Positions 1-6,219 of a stretch of DNA of 9,498 bases are shown piece by piece. The notes beneath the pieces were generated by a model. The model was not told the origin of the DNA. It saw only the letters and a list, made by a program, of their open reading frames with translations, and made no database searches. Origin of the DNA: UBA830 sp036339975 (lineage in GTDB: Bacteria > Pseudomonadota > Alphaproteobacteria > MPNO01 > UBA830); assembly GCA_036339975.1 (NCBI GenBank), contig JAYYZV010000045.1:1-9498 (forward strand), in the 5' to 3' direction. The position numbers were made by a program, and so were the translations under genes. Position 1 is the first letter of the stretch; every line of letters starts with the position of its first letter.

Positions 1-73
1 GTGCCGCACCATCAGCTTTATGAGTCACACCCTTGGTCAGGGTTGAATTTTTAGGCAATTTAAATTCGGCCAT
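1..73 (-). CDS. sdhB: Succinate dehydrogenase iron-sulfur subunit, N-terminus only (partial)
   Basis: Only the first 24 codons are in the window; the gene runs off the left edge. The peptide begins MAEFKLPKNSTLTKGV, which resembles the start of alphaproteobacterial SdhB. SdhB carries the three iron-sulfur clusters that pass electrons from the SdhA flavin to quinone at the membrane anchor; none of its cysteine motifs are visible here. The ATG is at 71-73, preceded by a good ribosome binding site (AGAGGA, about 6 bases upstream). It lies 22 bases after the sdhA stop, so it is the last gene of an sdhCDAB operon. Identification rests on the short N-terminus plus position, which is the expected place for sdhB. 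Confidence 0.88.
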   Translation of the reverse strand, partial: MAEFKLPKNSTLTKGVTHKADGAA

Positions 74-95
74 GATCGTCCTCTTTCATTGCTGC

Positions 96-1901
96 CTAAT
101 AGACACGCTGGGCTGGTGGAATCGGGGCCACGTCATTGCTCAGCGTATTCATTGCCACCTTACGATAAGCGAGCTTTGATTTGTTGTGTTCATCAAGCCA
201 CATTACCGTATGTTTCATCCAGTTTTCATCATCGCGCTCGGGATAATCTTCGCGCGCATGCCCACCCCGGCTTTCTTTGCGGTTGATTGCGCTATCCAAA
301 CTGACCACGGACTGTGCCAATAAATTGTCATATTCCAGCGTTTCAGCAAGATCCGAATTCCATATTAGCGAGGTATCACTGACTTTAATGTCATCATTTT
401 TTGACCAAAGCGACGTTAGTCTTTCCCGACCCTCCTGCATCAAATCGCCAGTGCGGAATACGGCGCAATGCGCCTGCATCGTGCGCTGCATTTCTATCCT
501 TAGTTCAGAGGTTTCGGTGGTGCCTTTTGTAAAGCGGCGGGTATCAAAACGGTCCAGAGCCTTTTCGCCAGCACCCCTCGGCAGTTCCGGCTGGCTTTGC
601 CCTGGTTCAATCATCTCCGCTGCACGCTCGCCCGCAGCCCGTCCAAATACCACCAAATCGAGCAAGGAATTAGACCCCAGTCGGTTGGCGCCATGTACTG
701 ACACACACGCCGCTTCGCCAATGGCCATCAACCCCGGCCGGACCGATTCCGCATTTCCATTAACGGGCGCAACCACTTCGCCCTGATGTGTGGTAGGAAC
801 GCCGCCCATGTTATAATGCACCGTCGGCAATACCGGGATAGGCTCTTTGGTTACGTCCACACCGGCAAAAATTCGTGCGGTATCGGAAAGACCCGGAAGG
901 CGTTCGTTAATCACTTTTGCATCTAGATGCTCTATATGAAGATGGATGTGATCGCCATCCGTACCCACGCCGTTACCGTCGCGGATTTCCATCGTCATCG
1001 CCCGGGCAACGACATCTCGCGATGCCAGATCCTTGACCGATGGCGCATAACGCTCCATGAAGCGCTCGCCCTGCGAATTAGTTAGGTAGCCACCTTCACC
1101 ACGGACACCCTCCGTTATTAGGCAGCCGGCACCATAAATTCCAGTAGGGTGAAACTGGATAAACTCCATATCTTCACAGGGCAGCCCTGCTCTCAATGCC
1201 ATCGCATTGCCATCACCGGTCTGGGTGTGTGCGCCAGTGCAGGAGAAATATGCGCGCCCATATCCGCCCGTCGCCAACACAACCAGACTGGCGCGGAACC
1301 GGTGAATGGTCCCATCGTCCAAATTCCAAGCTAATAGACCTCGGCAAACATTGTCATCGTCCATAATCAGGTCGATACCAAAATATTCTATAAAAAACTC
1401 GGCATCGTGCTTCAGCGATTGTTGGTAAAGCGTATGCAGGATGGCATGGCCGGTTCGATCAGCAGCCGCAGCTGTACGCTGAGCCGGCGGGCCTTCGCCG
1501 TATTTGGTTGTCATACCACCAAACGGACGCTGATAGATTTCGCCCTTTTCAGTGCGTGAGAACGGAACACCGTAATGTTCCAACTCCAGCACAGACGGAA
1601 TAGCCTCACGGCACATGTATTCTATAGCGTCCTGATCCCCCAGCCAGTCGGCGCCTTTGACGGTATCGTAAAAATGCCAGCGCCAGTCATCTTCACTCAT
1701 ATTGCCGAGGGCCGCGGAAATACCGCCCTGTGCGGCCACAGTATGACTGCGCGTAGGGAAAACTTTGGTGATACAGGCGGTGCGCAAGCCTTTCATAGCC
1801 ATGCCAAATGTAGCCCGAAGACCGGCCCCGCCGGCGCCAAGGACCACTACATCATATGTGTGATCTATGATTTCGTATGCGTTGGTATCCATTGCGTTCA
1901 T
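96..1901 (-). CDS. sdhA: Succinate dehydrogenase flavoprotein subunit
   Basis: This is the catalytic subunit of complex II. It oxidises succinate to fumarate on the cytoplasmic face of the inner membrane and reduces a covalently bound FAD. At 601 residues it has the normal family length. Visible motifs are the dinucleotide-binding GAGGAG at 22-27; the flavinylation motif RSHTVAAQGG at 51-60, with His53 as the expected covalent FAD attachment site; QFHPTG with His251; TEGVRGEGG with Arg267; PTVHYNMGG with His362; and GANRLGSNSLLDLVVFGR with Arg407. These correspond to the family's substrate-binding and proton-shuttle residues, and none is missing. The first ATG is used; a second in-frame ATG three codons later is possible, since neither has a strong ribosome binding site (GGA about 9 bases before the first). 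It starts 30 bases after the sdhD stop and ends 22 bases before sdhB. Confidence 0.98.
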   Translation of the reverse strand: MNAMDTNAYEIIDHTYDVVVLGAGGAGLRATFGMAMKGLRTACITKVFPTRSHTVAAQGGISAALGNMSEDDWRWHFYDTVKGADWLGDQDAIEYMCREAIPSVLELEHYGVPFSRTEKGEIYQRPFGGMTTKYGEGPPAQRTAAAADRTGHAILHTLYQQSLKHDAEFFIEYFGIDLIMDDDNVCRGLLAWNLDDGTIHRFRASLVVLATGGYGRAYFSCTGAHTQTGDGNAMALRAGLPCEDMEFIQFHPTGIYGAGCLITEGVRGEGGYLTNSQGERFMERYAPSVKDLASRDVVARAMTMEIRDGNGVGTDGDHIHLHIEHLDAKVINERLPGLSDTARIFAGVDVTKEPIPVLPTVHYNMGGVPTTHQGEVVAPVNGNAESVRPGLMAIGEAACVSVHGANRLGSNSLLDLVVFGRAAGERAAEMIEPGQSQPELPRGAGEKALDRFDTRRFTKGTTETSELRIEMQRTMQAHCAVFRTGDLMQEGRERLTSLWSKNDDIKVSDTSLIWNSDLAETLEYDNLLAQSVVSLDSAINRKESRGGHAREDYPERDDENWMKHTVMWLDEHNKSKLAYRKVAMNTLSNDVAPIPPAQRVY

Positions 1902-1931
1902 TTGCGCGATCCACAGAGTTCTCTGACGTGA

Positions 1932-2309
1932 TTAGCCGAGGGCTATTTTAACGATAGAAAATATTGTAGCTACGGCTAGTCCGATAGCTGCGAATTTAAC
2001 AAGCCCGATGGCAAAAATCTTAAGCCATTCTGTGTGCACGTAGTCTTCAAGCACGACTTGCAGTCCGAGTTGGGCGTGATGAAATGTAGCAATGGTCAGC
2101 AGCACTAGCAGAACCGAAACAATAGGTGTTGTGATCCAATCACGGAAGGTGATGTAATCCGAACCAGCCATGGCGCAGATGGAAGCTACAAACCAAATAA
2201 CAAGAGGGACCAGAGCAACAGCAGTCATACGTTGTGCCCACCAGTGCACTACACCTTCCTTAGCCGAACCCAGCCCTCTAGCTTTACCAAGCGGCGAACG
2301 TAGGCTCAT
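1932..2309 (-). CDS. sdhD: Succinate dehydrogenase membrane anchor subunit SdhD
   Basis: This small hydrophobic subunit anchors SdhA-SdhB to the inner membrane and helps form the heme b and ubiquinone sites. The open frame extends upstream to 2345, but I place the start at the ATG at 2307-2309. That ATG shares one base with the sdhC stop (TAATG) and has GGGAGAG just upstream, giving a 125-residue protein of typical length. Three membrane segments are visible, at about 29-48, 62-82 and 97-119. The motif FHHAQLGLQVVLEDYVH (76-92) matches the family signature H-x-LGLQxVxxDYV. Its histidines lie near the heme, and the Asp-Tyr pair (89-90) lies at the quinone site by analogy with E. coli SdhD Asp82-Tyr83. 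The stop-start overlap suggests translational coupling to sdhC. Confidence 0.94.
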   Translation of the reverse strand: MSLRSPLGKARGLGSAKEGVVHWWAQRMTAVALVPLVIWFVASICAMAGSDYITFRDWITTPIVSVLLVLLTIATFHHAQLGLQVVLEDYVHTEWLKIFAIGLVKFAAIGLAVATIFSIVKIALG

Positions 2310-2704
2310 TAGAACTCTCCCATCGAAACATAGCCCCAGACCCAAGCAATAACGGTCAACGCGATCGAAACAACTACTACTACCCAGCCACTCCGATAGG
2401 CGCTCGCTAGTTCAAAACCTTTTCCGGCATCCCAAAACAGATGCCGGATACCGTTACAGAGATGATAGAACAAGGCATAGGACCATCCGAATAGCAGCAG
2501 CCTGCCAACCCAGGAAACATTGAATGCCTGAACGTCACCAAAGGTGTCCTCCCCTGTGGCAGCAGCAATCAGCCACCACACCAAGAGCAGTGTTCCAACC
2601 GCAAGCGCGGTACCGGTGGCGCGATGCATTATGGACATCATGGAAGTGAGTTGCGGTTTGTATATCTGCAGATGCGGGGACAAGGGGCGATTTGTACTCG
2701 CCAT
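2309..2704 (-). CDS. sdhC: Succinate dehydrogenase cytochrome b556 subunit SdhC
   Basis: This is the larger membrane anchor of complex II, 131 residues long and of normal length. The N-terminus has the family motif RPLSPHLQIY (6-15). SIMHRATG (24-31) follows, with Ser24 and Arg28 aligning with the quinone-binding Ser27 and Arg31 of E. coli SdhC. FYHLCNGIRHLFWDAG (79-94) is the heme b signature, with His81 aligning with the E. coli heme ligand His84. Three membrane segments are visible, at about 31-50, 66-88 and 105-126. The ATG at 2702-2704 has AGGA about 8 bases upstream. As the first gene of the sdhCDAB operon, it follows a 963-base non-coding gap that should hold the operon promoter. Confidence 0.96.
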   Translation of the reverse strand: MASTNRPLSPHLQIYKPQLTSMMSIMHRATGTALAVGTLLLVWWLIAAATGEDTFGDVQAFNVSWVGRLLLFGWSYALFYHLCNGIRHLFWDAGKGFELASAYRSGWVVVVVSIALTVIAWVWGYVSMGEF

Positions 2705-2734
2705 GGACTCATTCCTGTTTTCGTGCTCGATGGG

Positions 2735-2759
2735 GCTGAAAAGTATACTTTTTGTCAGC
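2735..2759 (-). promoter_or_regulatory. Nested dyad in the sdhC leader (operator or RNA hairpin)
   Basis: The 14-base perfect palindrome AAAAGTATACTTTT (2739-2752) is flanked by inverted arms GCTG (2735-2738) and CAGC (2756-2759). As RNA it folds into a 9-base-pair stem with a TATA loop and a 3-base bulge on one side. It ends about 31 bases before the sdhC ATG. It could be a repressor or activator site over a promoter element, because TATACT on the minus strand resembles a -10 box, or it could be a leader hairpin near the ribosome binding site. I see the symmetry directly; the regulatory role is inferred. Confidence 0.4.
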
Positions 2760-2765
2760 TGTTTC

Positions 2766-2794
2766 GGTTTACGCTGATGGCTGATTCAAGTCAA
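2766..2794 (-). promoter_or_regulatory. Weak candidate sigma-70 promoter for sdhCDAB
   Basis: TTGACT (2789-2794, read on the minus strand) matches the -35 consensus at five of six positions. It is followed after 17 bases by TAAACC (2766-2771), a poor -10 box with three matches. Transcription would start close to 2758, at the edge of the nested dyad. The poor -10 makes this uncertain. The competing candidate lies at 2905-2934. Confidence 0.2.
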
Positions 2795-2820
2795 TCTGCA
2801 CTAAGTATAGACAACTGCCT

Positions 2821-2848
2821 CGGCGAGTTTTCCTGCGAAAAAACGCCG
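2821..2848 (-). other. Inverted repeat upstream of sdhC
   Basis: CGGC (2821-2824) and GTTTT (2827-2831) pair with AAAAC (2840-2844) and GCCG (2845-2848). The stem is nine base pairs with a 2-base bulge and an 8-base loop. It lies about 115-145 bases upstream of the sdhC ATG. It would be in the sdh leader if transcription starts at the 2905-2934 candidate promoter. No T-run follows on the minus strand, so it is not a canonical terminator of minus-strand transcripts. Function unknown. Confidence 0.3.
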
Positions 2849-2904
2849 ATGTGAACAAGCATGGGGATAATTTGTGCACCCAAATTTTGTTTATACACAG
2901 AAAA

Positions 2905-2934
2905 TATATAGAAACGTTAGTTTGGACGTTGCAA
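2905..2934 (-). promoter_or_regulatory. Candidate sigma-70 promoter for sdhCDAB
   Basis: On the minus strand TTGCAA (2929-2934) and TATATA (2905-2910) are separated by 18 bases, each with four of six consensus matches, in the most AT-rich part of the gap. A start near 2898 would give a leader of about 190 bases containing the 2821-2848 hairpin and the 2735-2759 dyad. The assignment rests on consensus resemblance only. Confidence 0.3.
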
Positions 2935-2991
2935 CACGATAGGGGTAAAGAGATCATTATTCGGCGTGAGAGCGTAAGAGTCGCCAATACC

Positions 2992-3013
2992 GGGTAGCGG
3001 ATCCGCCCTTTTT
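2992..3013 (+). terminator. Terminator-like hairpin with T-run (plus strand)
   Basis: GGG (2992-2994) and GCG (2997-2999) pair with CGC (3004-3006) and CC/T (3007-3009) around a GATC loop. Five Ts follow at 3009-3013. The stem is short, with a 2-base bulge, so this is a weak intrinsic terminator at best. It has no obvious plus-strand gene before it. Confidence 0.2.
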
Positions 3014-3029
3014 GAGTTGGTTTCCTGAC

Positions 3030-3535
3030 GGCAGCGGCGGTTCGCCGACAGAGAACAAGCGTATTCTGGCAACGGGGTGCGTGAGTGTCGGTCGGATGGG
3101 CGAACGTCACTCGGATTCCATCCCGCGATGTTCGCTTGCAGATGGTTCTGTCCGTGGAATGGGACGGATTTTCTAGCGGCAATTTGATGGCTTACGCCGG
3201 ATGGACGCCGAAGGGACCGGGATTTAAAGCCGGGAGACCGGACAAATATCGCCGCCCGTCAGAATTACGTGCAATCCCCGAAGCGCGCGTTAAATGATCG
3301 GAAAATCTGGAAGCGGAGAGGTTTAATTAACTGCCACGGCTTCAGGTCCCGGTGACGGGACGGCCTGTAACCGAATGCGGTGTATCGCCAAGGGCACCGC
3401 AGGGGTGCGGATTGAGGCCAGCTAGCTCTCGCGTCTACGGGGCCTTACGGGCTCTTGGGGCGTCGGGCGTGTCTTCGCGGGACACACAGCGTGGGTTGAG
3501 AGGCTTGCGCGCCCGGCGTCTCAATTATTTCCAAT
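3030..3535 (+). ncRNA. Candidate structured non-coding RNA (unassigned)
   Basis: Several strong local stems follow one another on the plus strand. CGGCG/CGCCG is at 3035-3047. GAGTG (3083-3087) pairs with CACTC (3108-3112). GCGAAC (3100-3105) could instead pair with GTTCGC (3130-3135). CCGG-GAGA-CCGG is at about 3230-3241. A hairpin at 3337-3373 has a 6-pair GTCCCG/CGGGAC core capped by GTGA and lower pairs CAG/CTG and CGG/CCG. TGCGGTG (3376-3382) pairs with CACCGCA (3395-3401). GTGTC/GACAC is near 3470-3486. A final stem at 3496-3524 is followed by TTATTT. Two loops (GAGA, GTGA) are GNRA tetraloops only on the plus strand, which favours that strand. The 5' boundary is a guess. I do not recognise it as RNase P RNA, tmRNA, SRP RNA or 6S RNA, because the conserved cores I know are absent. 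It could also be diverged intergenic sequence whose hairpins come from GC content. Confidence 0.3.
3496..3530 (+). terminator. Terminator-like hairpin ending the candidate RNA
   Basis: TTGAGA (3496-3501) pairs with TCTCAA (3519-3524). Inside lie further GC pairs from a GC-rich stretch, and TTATTT follows immediately on the plus strand. The minus strand has no T-run after the stem, so the orientation favours ending a plus-strand transcript before it reaches asd. The A within the T-run and the large loop make it weaker than a textbook terminator. Confidence 0.35.
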
Positions 3536-3627
3536 ATATCAGCTGTTTCGTATTCAAAATGCGCCGTTTCGTTTTGCTAAATTACGCTTCACCTAAAGCG
3601 CAGTTATCCATTATCTGAGACTATGGC

Positions 3628-3645
3628 TTCCGCGCTGGCGCGGAA
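3628..3645 (-). terminator. Perfect hairpin downstream of asd
   Basis: TTCCGCG (3628-3634) pairs perfectly with CGCGGAA (3639-3645) around a 4-base loop. It lies 22 bases past the asd stop codon. On the minus strand no T-run follows, so it is either a 3'-end-stabilising or Rho-assisted hairpin for asd rather than a classic intrinsic terminator. The Ts lie before the stem on that strand. Confidence 0.45.
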
Positions 3646-3667
3646 AACCATCGCACCACACAAACAA

Positions 3668-4693
3668 TCAAACCGCGTTAACCAATTTTTTACGGACCAA
3701 TACCTCAGCTATCTGTACCGTATTTAGCGCCGCACCTTTACGCAAATTATCGGACACAACCCACATGGCCAGACCGTTCTTGACGGTCGGGTCTTTGCGG
3801 ATGCGGCTCACATAGACCGCGTCTTCACCCGCGCATTCAACAGGGGTGACATAGCCTTCGTTGGCACGGTGATCGACTACGACGACGCCCGGCGCATCGC
3901 GCAGGGCTTCTCGGGCCTCACCCTCGTCTATCGGCTTGGCGCACTCTATATTAACGGACTCGCCGTGCCCAACAAATACCGGCACCCGAACACAGGTTGC
4001 TTGAACCGCAATATCCTTATCGAGAATTTTCCGCGTTTCGACGGCCATCTTCCATTCTTCCTTGGTCGCCCCATCAGCCATAAACACATCGATATGAGGA
4101 ATCACATTAAATGCTATCTGCTTGGTAAACTGTTCATGCTCCTTAGTATCGTTAACAAAAATACCGCGGGTCTGGTTAAACAGCTCGTCCATCGCCTGCT
4201 TTCCCGCCCCCGACGTTGACTGATATGTCGACACGGACACCCGCTTAATTTTAGCTATATCGTGCAGCGGTTTTAGAGCGACCACCATCTGTATGGTCGA
4301 ACAGTTGGGACTGGCAATGATATTGCGCTTGGTATGCCATTCCAAGTCTTCCGGGTTTACCTCTGGCACAACCAGCGGGACATCCGGATCCATCCGGAAA
4401 TAGGACGAATTATCGACCACTACACAGCCTGCCTTGGCAGCACGCGGCGCGTGCTCGGCAGATGCTTTGGAACCTGGCGAAAACAAAGCGATATCGGAGT
4501 TTGAAAAATCGTAATGCGCGAGATCCTGCACAGTTAGGGTATCCTCTTCGCCGAACGAAATTTCTCGTCCTACAGAGCGTGAAGAAGCTAGCGCCACCAC
4601 ATCGTCCGCGGGGAAGTTTCTCTCCGCGAGAATTTGCAGCATTTCACGGCCGACATTTCCAGTCCCGCCGGCAACCACAACTTTGTAACCCAT
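3668..4693 (-). CDS. asd: Aspartate-semialdehyde dehydrogenase
   Basis: This cytoplasmic enzyme reduces L-aspartyl-4-phosphate to L-aspartate-4-semialdehyde with NADPH. It is the branch point to diaminopimelate/lysine, threonine, methionine and isoleucine. At 341 residues it has normal length. The N-terminal NADP fold has AGGTGNVG at 8-15. The catalytic motif SPNCSTIQ (128-135) has the nucleophile Cys131. RVPVFVGHGES (236-246) has the likely substrate-binding Arg236 and the catalytic base His243. The start ATG at 4691-4693 has only a weak ribosome binding site (GAG about 5 bases upstream, GGA further away), but the protein begins correctly at the nucleotide-binding strand. It sits alone between two long gaps, 386 bases after leuB and 963 bases before sdhC, so it may be a single-gene unit with its own promoter or a read-through product of the leu operon. 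Confidence 0.97.
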   Translation of the reverse strand: MGYKVVVAGGTGNVGREMLQILAERNFPADDVVALASSRSVGREISFGEEDTLTVQDLAHYDFSNSDIALFSPGSKASAEHAPRAAKAGCVVVDNSSYFRMDPDVPLVVPEVNPEDLEWHTKRNIIASPNCSTIQMVVALKPLHDIAKIKRVSVSTYQSTSGAGKQAMDELFNQTRGIFVNDTKEHEQFTKQIAFNVIPHIDVFMADGATKEEWKMAVETRKILDKDIAVQATCVRVPVFVGHGESVNIECAKPIDEGEAREALRDAPGVVVVDHRANEGYVTPVECAGEDAVYVSRIRKDPTVKNGLAMWVVSDNLRKGAALNTVQIAEVLVRKKLVNAV

Positions 4694-4826
4694 TATCTCA
4701 GTCTTTCCTTATACACAGCTTTTTCAGCACAGCGTGTGTAGCAGATCTGTAGGCATTCCCAAATTGATCTCGCAACACAAACGAGGCGCCCATGGTCTAG
4801 GGCGAGTTCTTCTGTAATTGTTAATA

Positions 4827-4845
4827 AGCCCGCCGCAGGGCGGCT
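4827..4845 (-). terminator. Terminator-like hairpin between leuB and asd
   Basis: Read on the minus strand, AGCCGCC pairs with GGCGG(G)CT around a CTGC loop: seven pairs with one bulged base, followed by TATTAACAATT. The tract after the stem is AT-rich rather than a pure T-run. It lies about 235 bases after leuB and 134 bases before asd, so it could end leader or read-through transcripts. Confidence 0.35.
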
Positions 4846-4998
4846 GCCATAGAAGCCACCCGATTGGTCATCTAAAATGTGGCAACCAATTAATTCAGCT
4901 GCCAGTTTGCCACCAGCCCGCGGGAACAGCGTTCACCGAACAATTCGGAGGCTAAAAAAACGAGCAAGTCACAGCCAGACACACTATCTTTCCAATAA

Positions 4999-5024
4999 CG
5001 GGCTTCCTAAGTCAGAGGCACCCG
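4999..5024 (-). terminator. Possible leuCDB operon terminator
   Basis: CGGG (4999-5002) pairs with CCCG (5021-5024), and CCT (5006-5008) with AGG (5016-5018), separated by a small interior loop. On the minus strand the stem is followed by TTATT. It lies 55 bases after the leuB stop, a natural place for the operon end. The interior loop and short T-run make it weak. Confidence 0.3.
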
Positions 5025-5079
5025 GCCGCTATAATTAATTCCCGCAGATTAACGTCGCAACCGGCATCCGTGACTGTGT

Positions 5080-6192
5080 CTACGCAGCCATCTTGTCGAG
5101 TTCCAGCGTGAGCGCCTCACCCATCTGCTCACATGACACCGGCGTCATGCCATCCTGCATGATGTCTCCCGTCCGCAGTCCAGAATCGAGGACGTTGCGG
5201 ACAGCCTGTTCGACTAGGTCAGCGTCTTCACCCATATCGAAAGAATAGCGCAGCATCATGGCATAAGATTGGATCATCGCCAGCGGATTGGCCTTACCCT
5301 GCCCCGCTATATCGGGGGCCGAACCATGGACCGGTTCGTAAAGAGCGCGGCGGCGACCTGACTCGTCTTCTGGCCCCAACGAAGCTGAAGGAAGCATACC
5401 TAGAGAACCAGTCAGCATAGAGGCGACGTCAGACAGCATATCCCCAAACAGATTATCGGTGACAATGACGTCAAACTGTTTCGGGTTGCGCACCAGTTGC
5501 ATCCCGCAATTGTCAGCCAACATATGGGACAACTCAACATCGGCGAATTCATTATCGTTTACCCAGGTGGCTTCCTCACGCCACAAGATTCCGGATTCCA
5601 TAACATTCATTTTCTCGACCGAGCAGACCCTGTTTTCACGTTTCTTTGCCAAATCGAACGCAACACGGCAGACGCGTCGGATTTCCTCAGTGGTGTAGAC
5701 CTGCGTATTAATGCCTCGGCGCTGACCATCTGGTAGGTCTTCAATGCCGCGCGGTTCACCAAAATAGACCCCACCGGTCAGTTCGCGAACGATAAGGATA
5801 TCGAGCCCGCTAATCAGGCTGGGCTTCAGACTTGACGCATCGGCCAACGCATCAAAACAAATTGCCGGTCGCAGGTTGGCAAACAAATCCATGTCTTTGC
5901 GGAGCCGCAATAGACCCGCCTCAGGGCGCACGTCAAAGCCGATATTGTCCCATTTCGGTCCACCAACAGCGCCAAATAAAACCGCATCCGAATTGAGTGC
6001 AACCTCCATAGTTTCATCGCTGATTGCAGCACCATGACTTTCATAGGCTGCGCCGCCGACCAAGCCTTCGGCCACGTCAAACGTCACTGACCGCCTCTTG
6101 TCCATCCAGTCTATAAGACGTCGGACTTCGCTCATGACTTCCGGACCAATCCCGTCGCCGGGCAGCATGAGTACTTTCTTGTTAGCCGCCAT
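5080..6192 (-). CDS. leuB: 3-isopropylmalate dehydrogenase
   Basis: This cytoplasmic enzyme catalyses the NAD-dependent oxidation and decarboxylation of 3-isopropylmalate to 2-oxoisocaproate, the third dedicated step of leucine synthesis. At 370 residues it has normal length. Visible residues are PGDGIGPEV (11-19); Arg98, Arg108 and Arg136 (VRELTGG) for substrate carboxylates; Tyr143; Lys194 in SVEKMNVMESG; Asp227; NLFGDMLSD with the metal ligands Asp251 and Asp255; and the NAD-loop motif EPVHGSAPDIAGQGKANP (286-303). The assignments follow the Thermus enzyme. The SVEKxNVMxSG loop is the form I associate with alphaproteobacterial LeuB. The ATG at 6190-6192 has GGGAG about 9 bases upstream. 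It starts 27 bases after the leuD stop, so it is the last gene of leuCDB. Confidence 0.98.
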   Translation of the reverse strand: MAANKKVLMLPGDGIGPEVMSEVRRLIDWMDKRRSVTFDVAEGLVGGAAYESHGAAISDETMEVALNSDAVLFGAVGGPKWDNIGFDVRPEAGLLRLRKDMDLFANLRPAICFDALADASSLKPSLISGLDILIVRELTGGVYFGEPRGIEDLPDGQRRGINTQVYTTEEIRRVCRVAFDLAKKRENRVCSVEKMNVMESGILWREEATWVNDNEFADVELSHMLADNCGMQLVRNPKQFDVIVTDNLFGDMLSDVASMLTGSLGMLPSASLGPEDESGRRRALYEPVHGSAPDIAGQGKANPLAMIQSYAMMLRYSFDMGEDADLVEQAVRNVLDSGLRTGDIMQDGMTPVSCEQMGEALTLELDKMAA

Positions 6193-6219
6193 TTAGCGTT
6201 TCTCCCTGGTGCTTAGTTC

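Larger units (their letters stand above)
2705..3667. other. 963-base non-coding gap between asd and sdhC
   Basis: No convincing gene is present. The longest minus-strand frames (137 codons at 2769-3182, and about 110 start-less codons ending near 2922) and plus-strand frames (70 codons at 3085-3297, 88 at 3352-3618) have low-complexity, Arg/Ser/Pro-rich translations. None has a ribosome binding site I would trust or a resemblance I recognise. The gap splits into an AT-rich third next to sdhC (2705-2960), which holds the likely promoter region and a DnaA-box-like site, and a GC-richer two thirds (2960-3650) full of hairpins. The rest of the window is tightly packed, so a gap of nearly 1 kb is notable. 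Confidence 0.8.
4694..5079. other. 386-base non-coding gap between leuB and asd
   Basis: No gene is supported. A 31-codon minus-strand frame (4698-4793) ends 4 bases before the asd ATG but lacks a ribosome binding site. The gap holds two terminator-like hairpins (4827-4845 and 4999-5024), a run of seven Ts on the minus strand near 4954-4960, and nested inverted repeats. GTGGCAA (4879-4885) pairs with TTGCCAC (4907-4913), and ATTGGT (4863-4868) could instead pair with ACCAAT (4885-4890). TTATACACAG, found also upstream of sdhC, lies at 4709-4718. I see no good -35/-10 pair for asd. The arrangement suits the end of the leu operon plus an asd leader. Confidence 0.7.

Noticed and set aside
2850..2960. 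Replication origin, based on AT-richness and DnaA-like boxes
   Set aside because: There is only one perfect box and one near match, no cluster, and none of the neighbours usual for alphaproteobacterial origins.
2769..3182. 137-codon minus-strand open frame upstream of sdhC
   Set aside because: The translation is Arg/Ser/Cys-rich with no recognisable domain, it runs through the likely promoter region, and it lacks a convincing ribosome binding site.
3220..3243. tRNA-like T-arm on the minus strand (CCGG-CTTTAAATC-CCGG)
   Set aside because: The loop is nine bases without the GTTCRA signature, and no acceptor, D or anticodon arms surround it.
3192..3245. Possible cobalamin riboswitch: AAGCCGGGAGACCGGAC resembles the B12-box consensus
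   Set aside because: The short stretch is a fair match, and a CCCGC lies about 105 bases upstream. The other conserved aptamer segments are missing or unrecognisable, and no B12-related gene follows on the plus strand. A covariance-model search would settle it.
3085..3297. 70-codon plus-strand open frame (and another at 3352-3618)
   Set aside because: The frames are short, start at GTG or mid-hairpin, have no ribosome binding site, and overlap the hairpin-rich region. No family resemblance.
2960..3535. RNase P RNA, tmRNA (including the two-piece alpha type), SRP RNA or 6S RNA
   Set aside because: I looked for the RNase P GAGGAAAGTCC core, a tmRNA tag frame and T-arm, and the SRP GGAAGCAGCC-type loop on both strands. 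None was found.
4698..4793. 31-codon minus-strand frame ending just before the asd ATG (possible leader peptide)
   Set aside because: There is no ribosome binding site and no run of regulatory codons. It is probably chance.
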